Shown here: positions 45,407-54,439 of the stretch, piece by piece
Position numbering within the stretch: position 1 is the first letter of the stretch
Layout: each line of letters begins with the position of its first letter
Origin: Paracoxiella cheracis
GTDB taxonomy: Bacteria; Pseudomonadota; Gammaproteobacteria; Coxiellales; Coxiellaceae
Reading direction: 5' to 3'
Assembly: GCF_049348705.1 (NCBI RefSeq)
Contig: NZ_CP186485.1
Location: 310,001 to 374,000 of the forward strand
Length of the DNA: 64,000 nucleotides
Made by a program: the position numbers and the translations under genes
The notes under the pieces: model-generated
Database searches by the model: none
The model's input: the letters and a program-made list of their open reading frames with translations, nothing else
What the model was told of the DNA's origin: nothing

Positions 45407-46141
45407 ATGCGAATGACGACCACAAACGTTCTGACGGATTCATGGTATCAAGAGATTCCGGGGTCATGGTTGTTGGATATGGAGCGGTCAGAAGTCGCCA
45501 ATATTTTGAAAAAATCTTATGGTGATCATCTAATGCAAATTGGTGGCACCCATGATTTACAGCATTCTGCTGATAGCCCCATCTTACATCGCGTTCAATT
45601 AGTGACAGAACCGTCTTCGGACATTTATCATCCTCAAATTCATGCAAACCTTCGGGAGTTACCAATTCTTCCAGACAGCCTCAATGTAGTGTTATTGATT
45701 CACGTGTTTGAATTTGCTGAATATCCCGTGCGATTATTGGAAGAAGTCTACCAATCCTTAGCTCCAGGTGGACAATTAATCATTCTGGGATTCAATCCGT
45801 GGGGTTATTGGGGGTTGCTGAAAATGTTTAGTCGAAAAAAAGAGTGTCCATGGAACGGAAAGTTTTGGTCACGTGCGCATATCAAACAGTGGTTGCGTGG
45901 CTATGACTATAGCATCGATGTGAATAAAACGTTATGCTTTCGATCACCCCGTGGTAAATCACGAAGTCGACGAACAACCGCATTAACTGAAACACTTGGT
46001 CAATTGTGTTTTCCGACACTAGGCGGTGTTTATTTAATTACAGCCACAAAACAAGTGTATGAACCACTGAAACAGAGACAATTCTGGTGGAAAAAACGCG
46101 CGGTGGTAAGACGAGTCGTCGAGCCGACAACACGTATGTAA
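45407..46141 (+). CDS. Class I SAM-dependent methyltransferase (YafS-like)
   Basis: 244 aa. Motif I is weak, but LPDSLNVVLLIHVFEFAEYP, LLEEVYQSLAPGGQLIILGF and the following NPWGYWGL segment match the Methyltransf_11 type fold. It lies between gloB and rnhA exactly as yafS does in enterobacteria. The substrate is unknown. The C-terminus is basic (KRAVVRRVVEPTTRM). Its stop is 11 bp before the rnhA start, so they are probably co-transcribed with dnaQ. Confidence 0.85.
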   Translation: MRMTTTNVLTDSWYQEIPGSWLLDMERSEVANILKKSYGDHLMQIGGTHDLQHSADSPILHRVQLVTEPSSDIYHPQIHANLRELPILPDSLNVVLLIHVFEFAEYPVRLLEEVYQSLAPGGQLIILGFNPWGYWGLLKMFSRKKECPWNGKFWSRAHIKQWLRGYDYSIDVNKTLCFRSPRGKSRSRRTTALTETLGQLCFPTLGGVYLITATKQVYEPLKQRQFWWKKRAVVRRVVEPTTRM

Positions 46142-46152
46142 AAAGGATCAAC

Positions 46153-46593
46153 ATGACAAAGATAGCCGTAGAAATTTTTAGTGATGGTGCGTGTCGTGGC
46201 AATCCAGGGCCGGGCGGATGGGGCGTACTGTTGCGGTATAACAATCATGAACGGCGTTTGTATGGTGGGGAAAAAGAAACAACCAATAATCGTATGGAAT
46301 TAATGGCAGCCATCAAAGGATTGGCCGCATTGACAAGACCCTGTCGCGTCATGATAACAACGGATTCAGAATATGTCCGTCGGGGGATTACCGAATGGAT
46401 GCCGAGATGGAAGCAGCGTGGTTGGAAAACGAGTAATAAAAAACCTGTAAAAAATATGGATTTATGGCAAGAGCTAGAACGCGAGGCTGAAAAACATGAA
46501 GTTTCTTGGCATTGGGTGAAAGGGCATAGCGGTCATCGGGAGAATGAAATTGCCGATGAATTAGCTAATCGCGGCATTGATGAGATGAAATAA
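46153..46593 (+). CDS. rnhA: Ribonuclease HI
   Basis: 146 aa from ATG 46153 with AAAAGG upstream; the frame is open further upstream but that part overlaps the methyltransferase. Degrades RNA in RNA-DNA hybrids. The catalytic residues are visible: FSDGACRGNPGPGGWG (Asp), NRMELMAAI (Glu), TTDSEYVRRGI (Asp), and VKGHSGHRENEIADELA (His, Asp). The adjacent dnaQ pairing is conserved in many proteobacteria. Confidence 0.97.
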   Translation: MTKIAVEIFSDGACRGNPGPGGWGVLLRYNNHERRLYGGEKETTNNRMELMAAIKGLAALTRPCRVMITTDSEYVRRGITEWMPRWKQRGWKTSNKKPVKNMDLWQELEREAEKHEVSWHWVKGHSGHRENEIADELANRGIDEMK

Positions 46594-46596
46594 CAT

Positions 46597-47319
46597 ATGC
46601 GTCAAATCGTTTTAGATACAGAAACAACAGGTCTATCGCCTGAACAAGGTCACCGAATTATCGAAGTCGGTTGTCTGGAAATGATTAACCGTCGATTAAC
46701 GGGAAATTATTTGCATTTTTATATTAATCCACAGCGTAGTGTCGAGCGCCAAGCTGCCGAAATTCACGGCATTACAGACGATTTTTTAGCCGATAAGCCT
46801 TTATTTAAAGATATTAAAGATGAACTGTTGACTTATCTAAAGGGTGCAGAACTCATTATTCACAATGCACCGTTTGATGTGGGTTTTTTGAATCACGAAT
46901 TTAAGTTGGTGGATAGTCAATTTCCGTTGATTACGAAATATTGCGGCATTGTCGATTCATTAGCAATAGCGCGTCGCAAACACCCTGGCCAACACAATAG
47001 TTTAGATGCTTTATGTCGACGTTATAATGTTGACAACTCCAATCGCGATTTTCACGGCGCATTATTAGACGCGGAATTGTTGGCTCAAGTTTATTTATTA
47101 ATGACGGGTGGGCAAACCCAGTTATTTGAAGGTGAAAGAACGGTTGAAACCATGCAGCCCACACGTATTCGTCGAATTGCATCAGACCGCGCACCGCTTC
47201 AGGTCATTGCTGCGGATAAGGAAGAGTTGCATGCGCATCAAGAATTTTTAAGAATGTTGGAGCGGAAAGGAAGTTGTCTATGGCACGATGGAGAAGTTCT
47301 CCGTGAACAAAACGACTAG
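46597..47319 (+). CDS. dnaQ: DNA polymerase III epsilon subunit (proofreading exonuclease)
   Basis: 240 aa, full length. DEDD-type 3'-5' exonuclease: ExoI LDTETTGLSPEQGHRIIEVG, ExoII HNAPFDVGFLNHEF, ExoIII HGALLDAELLAQVY preceded by HNSLDALCRRY. The C-terminal region (about 180-240) that binds the polymerase alpha subunit is present. Starts 3 bp after the rnhA stop; overlaps the next gene by 32 bp. Confidence 0.97.
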   Translation: MRQIVLDTETTGLSPEQGHRIIEVGCLEMINRRLTGNYLHFYINPQRSVERQAAEIHGITDDFLADKPLFKDIKDELLTYLKGAELIIHNAPFDVGFLNHEFKLVDSQFPLITKYCGIVDSLAIARRKHPGQHNSLDALCRRYNVDNSNRDFHGALLDAELLAQVYLLMTGGQTQLFEGERTVETMQPTRIRRIASDRAPLQVIAADKEELHAHQEFLRMLERKGSCLWHDGEVLREQND

Positions 47320-48630
47320 ATCTGAAGCCTCAAAGATACACGATTTTACCAAGCGTGTTACATCTCATCTAAAAAACCGTCGTGACTATCTTGCGGGACT
47401 CACCACCTTTCTCACCATGTCTTATATTATTTTTGTTAATCCTAGCTTGCTTAGCATGACAGGCATGAACTATGGATCAGTTTTTGTTGTGACGTGTATT
47501 GTGTCGGCACTTGCTTGTATTTTGATGGGATGGTTAGCAAATTACCCTATAGCAGTAGCGCCCGGTATGGCGCTGAATGTGTATTTTACCTATGTGATCG
47601 TGCATGGATTAGGGTTTGCTTGGCAGGAAGCATTGGGTGCAGTTTTTATCGCGGGGATATTATTTTTCTTAATTTCACTGACTCCGTTACGCCGGTATAT
47701 TATTGCTGCAATTCCTAAAGCATTAAATATGGCAATTACGACCGGCTTGGGATTATTTATCGCGTTAATTGCACTGCATAATGTGGGTGTAACGATTCCG
47801 GGTTTGTACGAAAGTATTCATACTGCGCATGTGGGCTTGAAAATACTATTATTTTTTTTGGGATTAATCACGATTGCTACCTGTTCTTATTATAAAATTC
47901 CTGGCGCTATTTTGGCGGGTATACTCGTCACAACGATATTAGGCTTAATTTTTGGCCTTTCCCATTTTCATGGGATATTTTCTTTGCCGCCGAGCATCAC
48001 TCCAACTTTATTTCATTTTCAATTTAGTCATTTGCTGTCCTTGAAAGGTGTTTCAATTATTTTTGCTTTTTGTTCGTTACCTTATTTGACTGCACTGGAA
48101 CCTTGGTTGGTCTTTTAAATGAGGCTAAATTATTGGATAAAGAGGATGCTCAAAAACGCATCGGTCGTGGGTTGTTGGCTGATAGTCTTGCAACCGTATG
48201 TGGTGCGGTAATGGGTACATCGAGCACCAGCCCTTATTTAGAAAGCGCAACGGGTATCAGTGTTGGTGGACGTACGGGGTTGACTGCGTTTGTTGTAGCA
48301 GGATTCTTTCTTATCGCCTTATTTTTGTCGCCATTGGCAGCAACAATTCCGAGTTTTGCCACAGCACCCGCCTTATTATTCGTGGGTTGCTTGATGATTC
48401 GAAATGTCACTAGCATCAATTGGAAAGATTATACAGAATCAATTCCAAGCTTAGTTACCGTGCTTGTGATTCCTTACACACTGTCCATTGCAAATGGTGT
48501 GGGGGCAGGAATAATTAGTTATACACTACTTAAAATCATCTGCCGCAAGCGCCATGAGATCAACGCAATGTTGATCGTTTTGTCACTACTATTTATCCTT
48601 TATTTTTTGCTGCAAATAAGGGTGCTGTGA
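47288..48630 (+). pseudogene. NCS2-family purine permease with a single-base frameshift
   Basis: The frame from ATG 47288 encodes an AzgA/AdeQ-like permease (DYLAGLTTFLTMSYIIFVNP, ANYPIAVAPGMALNVYF, TGLGLFIALIAL) to GVSIIFAF and then shifts at a run of five T residues (48067-48071), stopping at 48118. One extra T would read GCT TTT TTG TTC and continue in the second frame as LFVTLFDCTGTLVGLLNEA through to 48630, giving 447 aa, the family length. Hydrophobic helices are present on both sides. Either a recent inactivation, slippage-based switching, or a sequencing error. Confidence 0.85.
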
Positions 48631-48663
48631 AATTTTTTCTGGCGGCCTTGATTTTCTATGATT

Positions 48664-48698
48664 CAAAAAATGGATTAGGACCTAAATGGCCCTAATCC
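48664..48698 (-). terminator. Terminator of the L,D-transpeptidase gene
   Basis: GGATTAGG (48672-48679) pairs with CCTAATCC (48691-48698); on the minus strand the stem is followed by ATTTTTTG. It lies 28 bp beyond the ldt stop. Confidence 0.75.
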
Positions 48699-48725
48699 AC
48701 TGGATGAGGTTGCTAAGCCTTACAA

Positions 48726-49358
48726 TTAATAAGATAACACAATGACTTTCGTACCTGGATGCATGAAATAACGATGCAACCATCTAGCAGCGCCTGTATG
48801 GACACGAATGCAACCGTGACTCGTATTGTTATTAGAGATGTAGGGCGATCCGTGGATCGCGTTGCCACCGCTAAAGAACATGCAATAAGGCATCGGTGCA
48901 CCGCCTGATGGTAGCGGGAATCTATTGGATACACAGTCGGCTGATCCTCTGCGCCCAACACGAAATGCTCCTGTGGGTGTTCGACAGGGTCGTCCCAAAC
49001 TAGCACAGTAATTAGCGCCACCATTGGCTTTACCACCAGCTACTCGGTATCCTTGCGCATCATAAGCGGCCCAGCGAAGCAGTCGCGGGCTAAAAACGAA
49101 TACACGTTCCCCTTGGGGCGCAATGCGTCGCGGTAGACTAGACATGTTTTCAGCCACATCGACACCTTGCAGCGCTGTTTCGTCAGATTCACGCATCACT
49201 TTATTTTCTGGAAGTAATGGCTCTAAGGCTTTGTCTTGATAACAAATTTCATCTGGCTCGCAGACAGCCTTATTGTCATAATAAAACTTTTGTGCTTGAG
49301 CCAGTTGGCTTACGCCTAATGAGGCCATCACTATCATTATGATTGATAAGAACTTCAT
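48726..49358 (-). CDS. L,D-transpeptidase (YkuD domain), secreted
   Basis: 210 aa from ATG 49358, which has GGAGGCGA at ideal distance; the longer frame to 49403 lacks this. The signal peptide MKFLSIIMIVMASLGVSQLAQA leads to a periplasmic domain with EKVFVFSPRLLRWAAYD-like substrate-entry strand and the catalytic core NAIHGSPYISNNNTSHGCIR (His and Cys of the SHGCIR motif). Such enzymes form 3-3 peptidoglycan cross-links or attach lipoproteins to the wall. The short N-terminal part has no LysM domain. Confidence 0.9.
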   Translation of the reverse strand: MKFLSIIMIVMASLGVSQLAQAQKFYYDNKAVCEPDEICYQDKALEPLLPENKVMRESDETALQGVDVAENMSSLPRRIAPQGERVFVFSPRLLRWAAYDAQGYRVAGGKANGGANYCASLGRPCRTPTGAFRVGRRGSADCVSNRFPLPSGGAPMPYCMFFSGGNAIHGSPYISNNNTSHGCIRVHTGAARWLHRYFMHPGTKVIVLSY

Positions 49359-49570
49359 AGTTCGCCTCCACGCACTGATCAAATGAGAAGACGTCCCTTC
49401 CAAATCCTCAATTTGTGGATCTTGTCATTCGACAGCAAAAGTTATATTTTGCACAGATCCACCCTCTATGCAAAGAACTATAGTATAGTGATTCAATCTT
49501 GACCTCATATTGTGCAATATTTGTTCAGATTGGAGTAATAAATCTTGCTGCTTAGTGACTAGCTACTATT

Positions 49571-51067
49571 TCAGGCGGCTGAGGGTGTTGTATTTATTAC
49601 GCTATCGCTATGTTTTGGAGTTGAGCTATTTTCTCGAGTTTTTGGGTTCTTTGAAGGACTAAAAACACCCATGCTTAGCATGTTTTTGACATTCGATACT
49701 GTTCTCTGTGTAGTTGTATAAACTGTTCCGCCAAAAATTCTAGCGATGAAATTTACAAACTTGAATAACAAACTTCGGTGCGTAGCGATGACTTTATTTC
49801 CTAGGGCAGTATTCAATATATTATCTGATTCAGTACGGGTACTGTTATAAATATTTTCGTCATTTAAGCTAGTCGAGTCAGGGTTACGCGTTGAAAAAAA
49901 ATCATCACCTAGTGTCTTCAAGTTATCAGCCGTTTTTTTAAATACTGTTGCCTCATCGTTCAGAGATTGGATTCGTAATGATTCACTTTCGAGATACAAC
50001 GCTTTTACAACTTTGTAGTAGTTATAGGTTTTAGTAATAAATGTTTTACCCGACTCATCATCTGGTGTTTTTTTTATTCGTTCGATTACTTCAGGAGAAG
50101 CAAGGTACTTTAATGAATTAGCCACCCAACGTTTCACGCGCTCAAAATCATTGAGGTTATCGTTGTTGAGCTTAAATATGCTAACTACCGGTTTATGATC
50201 GCTGGTGCTTGTGCCTTCGATGATTTCCGTTTCGGGTTTCACATCACCTTTCCATAACATACGGTCGAGTCGACCGCCTTTGCAGTAATGTTGTTGTTTA
50301 TTTCCTCCGACTGTACGACGATGATCGATGGCATAGGGTGAAGACTCGGTATTTCCTGAGACAGACTTGTTTTTACCGGCATAAGTCCAGCCTAGGGTGG
50401 GGGCCTCCTCAGTAAAACCATGCAATTTAAAATGTCTAGCAGGAGATGGCTCTATTGAAAAGGGGTCGAGCCCTGCATCGCCGTTTTCTTCTTGTGTATG
50501 GATATCTCGATAATTTAAATCGCCTACGAACAAAGACAGATCAGTGCTCTTGCCTTCCAGATCTTTATAGCTTGTGACAGGGATCACATCGTCTTCGGAT
50601 GAATACACACGGGAGACTAATTTTTTTGTTTCCTTAAAGCGAGGGCCGTCGCATTTAGACTCTAAATGTACTCCCGCCACTCCAATTATTTTTCCATCCA
50701 CCGTAAACCTCAGAGTGTGGCCGCCCTTATTGGGAAAAGGTTTAGGCTTGCCGTTACGATGAAAAAAACTATCCTTGTTAACAACCTGACACGAGGACTT
50801 CTTATGTGCCAACAAAGTAAGAGATACTTGACCAGGCGCTGTGGTAAAGGTTGTATGGCGTTGTTTAGAAATTGGCTTGAAGTCCTTTCCTAACCGAATG
50901 TGCAATCCATCTGCTAATGGATGATTTTTAGAGCATGCTTCTTCTTGAGACGCCACGATGATAATGTCTGCGTCGGATAGATTGCCTTTCTGAATTAAAG
51001 ACAAAATGTCTTCTTTCCTAGGCTTCCGATTTGCCATATTCCAAGTAACAGCAGCGATTGTAGTCAT
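49571..51067 (-). CDS. Inositol-polyphosphate 5-phosphatase-like protein, candidate effector
   Basis: 498 aa. Residues about 1-300 form an endonuclease/exonuclease/phosphatase fold: TWNMANRKP, ASQEEACSK (metal Glu), GVHLESK, FVGDLNYRD (Asp and Asn), GRLDRMLWKGD and TSDHKPVVS (catalytic Asp-His). GDLNYR, (C)DR(I/M)LWKG and SDHKPV are the hallmark motifs of eukaryotic inositol-polyphosphate 5-phosphatases rather than of ExoIII or sphingomyelinase. Residues 310-440 are helical, then LLFKFVNFIARIFGG (about 440-455) and a Ser/Thr/Asn-rich polar tail. There is no signal peptide, and icmF-icmH lie directly upstream on the same strand. A translocated host-phosphoinositide phosphatase is inferred. Confidence 0.75.
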   Translation of the reverse strand: MTTIAAVTWNMANRKPRKEDILSLIQKGNLSDADIIIVASQEEACSKNHPLADGLHIRLGKDFKPISKQRHTTFTTAPGQVSLTLLAHKKSSCQVVNKDSFFHRNGKPKPFPNKGGHTLRFTVDGKIIGVAGVHLESKCDGPRFKETKKLVSRVYSSEDDVIPVTSYKDLEGKSTDLSLFVGDLNYRDIHTQEENGDAGLDPFSIEPSPARHFKLHGFTEEAPTLGWTYAGKNKSVSGNTESSPYAIDHRRTVGGNKQQHYCKGGRLDRMLWKGDVKPETEIIEGTSTSDHKPVVSIFKLNNDNLNDFERVKRWVANSLKYLASPEVIERIKKTPDDESGKTFITKTYNYYKVVKALYLESESLRIQSLNDEATVFKKTADNLKTLGDDFFSTRNPDSTSLNDENIYNSTRTESDNILNTALGNKVIATHRSLLFKFVNFIARIFGGTVYTTTQRTVSNVKNMLSMGVFSPSKNPKTRENSSTPKHSDSVINTTPSAA

Positions 51068-51244
51068 TTTTTGAATTCCCTCGTAGTCATCAAAACTGGT
51101 GTAGTGATGAGTATTTTAACGAGGGCTTGTAACACTCAGATGTGTGTATCGTAAGGGTTTGTAACAAATTGTAAGTTTTGTTGATTTGACTATAGGGTCA
51201 TCTCTAAAATGTTTTATAGGTTCAAAACAATCTCAAGAGGTGTC

Positions 51245-54200
51245 CTACAACGTATCCGGTGCACGGAATGCCGATACGATTTCCGTTTGATAGGGGTTGA
51301 CTGGACTGTCGGCGACGAGTTGGTAACGTGCTTTATTGTCCTTTAACGTAAAAGTAACTTGATATTCTTCCGGGTTATTCGTACTTTCTATTGTCGATTG
51401 ATTGATAAGATGCAGCCATGCCCATGGGCCTGTAAACGTTGTGGTCGGTGAGTTTGCGCTAATTGTATTAAAGCGCATCGTTATGAAATCTCCGTCCTTA
51501 CCTGGCCAAGATAAGTGACTCGATTTTTTAATCCCGGGTTCAAAACTGAGCATTTGGCCGCCGATGTTAATTTCAAAACGGCTAATATTGGGCGATAAAT
51601 TCATAGGCGTTAAATTGAATCGAATCATGGGTGAATCTGGATTATCGCTATAAAATATTTTTTGAATTATGGAGGCGCGGATCAACATATCGAGAGCTTG
51701 TTGTGGAATATTTAGGTGTTGTCCGTCAAGTGATTTCAAGGTCCAATACGCTTTATCCGTATTCACAAACGTTTTGAGATAATCATTAAAAAATGATTCC
51801 ATTGTGCCGCCTGGACCAAAGAAATGATTAAAATCTTTAATGGAAATATCTTGTTTGCTGTCTTTAAAAATCGGGAATCGATTTATAATATGGCTATTAT
51901 ATTCAGGCACCACGCTTGATGCCCAAACGTTTGAAAGATACTGGCGCGAACTATCGAGTATGCTTTCCCACGATCCATCAGCGAGATTTTTTAGCCACTG
52001 ATTAATTGGCGTGGGTAATTGTTTGCTTACTTGTAATAGTGTGGTGATGGGATCGTTATTGCCGTTATTTTGCATGCGATCGACAGCCGTATTATAAGCA
52101 GCTTTTGTGATGGATGATGATACCGCGATCTTCGCGATGTAATTATGTAAATCTTGCAGGGCAACTTGCGTAGCTTGGTAATTGTCGTTCTTATGTAAAA
52201 ACGCAATTAAGCTACCCAAATTATTGCTTTGAGCTGTATCTGGAACATTGCTAGGGGCAATGGTGTTCTTGATAACATCGTTAAGCAATTTCCATATTGG
52301 TGAGTTGGGATCTTGGAGCATGCGAATTTCAGTAAGGGCTTGGGCTAAATGTTGAGGTTTCGCTAACTGAATGCTCGATAATATCGTTTGCCATTCTTGA
52401 GTATATTTTTTTAAGTAGATGGCCTGAACCTGTTCTGTCAAATTAGCATATTGAGTTTGTTCGGCTGCAGTTGTGTTCATGTTGCCGATGACCCAGTTGC
52501 CTTTTTCAATATTGCTGGCGATGCGTGGAATTTGCTCGTTATAAATCTTCTTAAAATTTTTTCTGTTATAAATGGCGGGGATCAAGAGATGCGATACATT
52601 CAAATTGCGAATAGATTCGTCTGCTAACAAGGGAATAAGTTTATCTTTGTACTCACTTTTCAGCGCTAGAAATGCTGTTTGTGCGAGTGGTTGCTTTTGT
52701 AGCACAGATTGCGCTTGACTAATCAAATCATAATCTGCAGGCCAAGAGAGGTCTTTCAACGTGAGCAGGTAGTTCAGGTGTTCCATGAGTTGTTGCTGTC
52801 TATTTTTATTTTGTTGAAATTCGTCAGTCCACAAATTCCCAAACCAATTTTTAATCATTTGTGAATTTGTATGACTTGATTTAACCAACATTAAATAGAC
52901 TTGTAATGAGTTGTATAGATCTGAATGGTCTTGATTGATACTAGTTTGAATTTTTTTTGTTAAGAGCTGATCAAGATATAAAACAAAATCAGTGCGGATA
53001 AGGTGCTGGTATGTTGCACGAATTTGTTCTTGTAATTTTGCGGCTTGATCGAAGCCAAACCAGCGATAATAATTCGTAGAATGTTGGTTTAGTGTTAATA
53101 ATGCTTTTTGTAAGTTGTTGATACGAACGAACCATGTGGTGTTAGCACTCAATTTGGTTAGCGTTGTAGTAACGGTATTGAGTGCCATGATATTTTTTCG
53201 ATAGGCGTGATGCCAGAAGAAAACACCTGCTGATAGGATTACAAGCGCAGCAGGATAGCCGATCCAACGCTTCCAGATTTTGGGAGAAGGAGCGATTTGT
53301 TCATTGCTGTCGAAGATGAGTTTATTTAACAGAGCTTGAATAAAGTAGGGTTTTTGTCGCGTGGTGTGATGGACAGCTTTTGCGTCAAGTAACTGAAAGT
53401 TTTCGCTAATGGGTTCGGCGAGTAAATTAATAATATTCCCTGTTTGTATGCTGCTCGTGAAATAAATTCCTTTGACATGTATTTTTGAGTTCAATGGTAG
53501 TTTATCGATAAGTTTTTCAATCGCAGTTCTCAGTTTCTCAAGCTGTAAAGGAAAATCTTTAATACGGGAACGTCGCGATAAATTTTGTTCGTGATGTAAT
53601 CGCCAAATTAAACGATCGCTAATGCGGCTGATAAAAGCATTAAAGCGTTCTTGATAGAGTTCACGAAGGGGTGTGTTGAGGCTGTCTGATAATATAAACC
53701 CCAACCCTTGCTGGCGTTCTTCAGGGCCGAGGTCTGCAAAAAATTCTTGGAAGCCGCGCATGCGATCACATTGTGTGATCACCAACGTGATATTAGTAGC
53801 GCGATTGTATTGTGAAATAAAGGCAACTTGCTCGACAAGACGGCTAACAAGTTTTTCAAGCGCATCGTCGTTTGCCAAGGTTGTTAGGTCAACGGTGAGG
53901 ATCACAGCATCAAATGTATGTTTCCCACGTTTGCTTCTCAAATATTTGAGAAACTGTAGCCAGCGTTCTTGAGTGTCCGTACTATCCGGGAGGCATAGAT
54001 TTCCTACAGGATCGATAAACACACCTGTATTGCTCACCCACCAATCAACCGCTTGAGCACTTTTAACTTGAAAGTCAATTTCGGTATTGGACAGAAGTGT
54101 CGTTTTTCCTGATTTTTCCTTGCCAAGCATTAATACCCAAGGTGCTCTTGAGCGCCTCATTGAATGGAGTGCTTCACGTGTTAGCTGAATAAAATTATCA

Positions 54201-54439
54201 GCAAGTGGCGTGAGTGAAATTGCGGACGGTGTTTTAGAGAGTTTTTTATGAATTAACACAATGAGCCCGTAGGCAATCCAAATAAATGCTAATAAAACTG
54301 TTGGAACAAGGCGCGCCAATGGTGAATGGAAGGGAATTTTACCATTAATAGCAAGATATGGGCCCAGTGCCCAGATTAATAGGATAAAAGCCACGCTTGC
54401 GATAATATATTTCAGCAGTGTTGATGGTAATTTATTCAT
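51245..54439 (-). CDS. icmF: Type IVB secretion inner-membrane protein IcmF
   Basis: 1064 aa. Two N-terminal membrane helices (about 8-28 and 37-63), a cytoplasmic GTPase-like domain with Walker A LGKEKSGKTTLLS (about 103-116), a third membrane helix (about 405-425), and a long periplasmic region ending in a beta-rich domain (AFTGPWAWLHLI-type FTGPWAWLHLINQ near 1010). The layout is that of IcmF/TssM. With IcmH it stabilises the Dot/Icm core complex. It overlaps the icmH stop by 8 nt. No T6SS genes (tssB, tssC, hcp) are nearby, and the Legionella-type pair argues for Dot/Icm. Confidence 0.9.
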   Translation of the reverse strand: MNKLPSTLLKYIIASVAFILLIWALGPYLAINGKIPFHSPLARLVPTVLLAFIWIAYGLIVLIHKKLSKTPSAISLTPLADNFIQLTREALHSMRRSRAPWVLMLGKEKSGKTTLLSNTEIDFQVKSAQAVDWWVSNTGVFIDPVGNLCLPDSTDTQERWLQFLKYLRSKRGKHTFDAVILTVDLTTLANDDALEKLVSRLVEQVAFISQYNRATNITLVITQCDRMRGFQEFFADLGPEERQQGLGFILSDSLNTPLRELYQERFNAFISRISDRLIWRLHHEQNLSRRSRIKDFPLQLEKLRTAIEKLIDKLPLNSKIHVKGIYFTSSIQTGNIINLLAEPISENFQLLDAKAVHHTTRQKPYFIQALLNKLIFDSNEQIAPSPKIWKRWIGYPAALVILSAGVFFWHHAYRKNIMALNTVTTTLTKLSANTTWFVRINNLQKALLTLNQHSTNYYRWFGFDQAAKLQEQIRATYQHLIRTDFVLYLDQLLTKKIQTSINQDHSDLYNSLQVYLMLVKSSHTNSQMIKNWFGNLWTDEFQQNKNRQQQLMEHLNYLLTLKDLSWPADYDLISQAQSVLQKQPLAQTAFLALKSEYKDKLIPLLADESIRNLNVSHLLIPAIYNRKNFKKIYNEQIPRIASNIEKGNWVIGNMNTTAAEQTQYANLTEQVQAIYLKKYTQEWQTILSSIQLAKPQHLAQALTEIRMLQDPNSPIWKLLNDVIKNTIAPSNVPDTAQSNNLGSLIAFLHKNDNYQATQVALQDLHNYIAKIAVSSSITKAAYNTAVDRMQNNGNNDPITTLLQVSKQLPTPINQWLKNLADGSWESILDSSRQYLSNVWASSVVPEYNSHIINRFPIFKDSKQDISIKDFNHFFGPGGTMESFFNDYLKTFVNTDKAYWTLKSLDGQHLNIPQQALDMLIRASIIQKIFYSDNPDSPMIRFNLTPMNLSPNISRFEINIGGQMLSFEPGIKKSSHLSWPGKDGDFITMRFNTISANSPTTTFTGPWAWLHLINQSTIESTNNPEEYQVTFTLKDNKARYQLVADSPVNPYQTEIVSAFRAPDTL

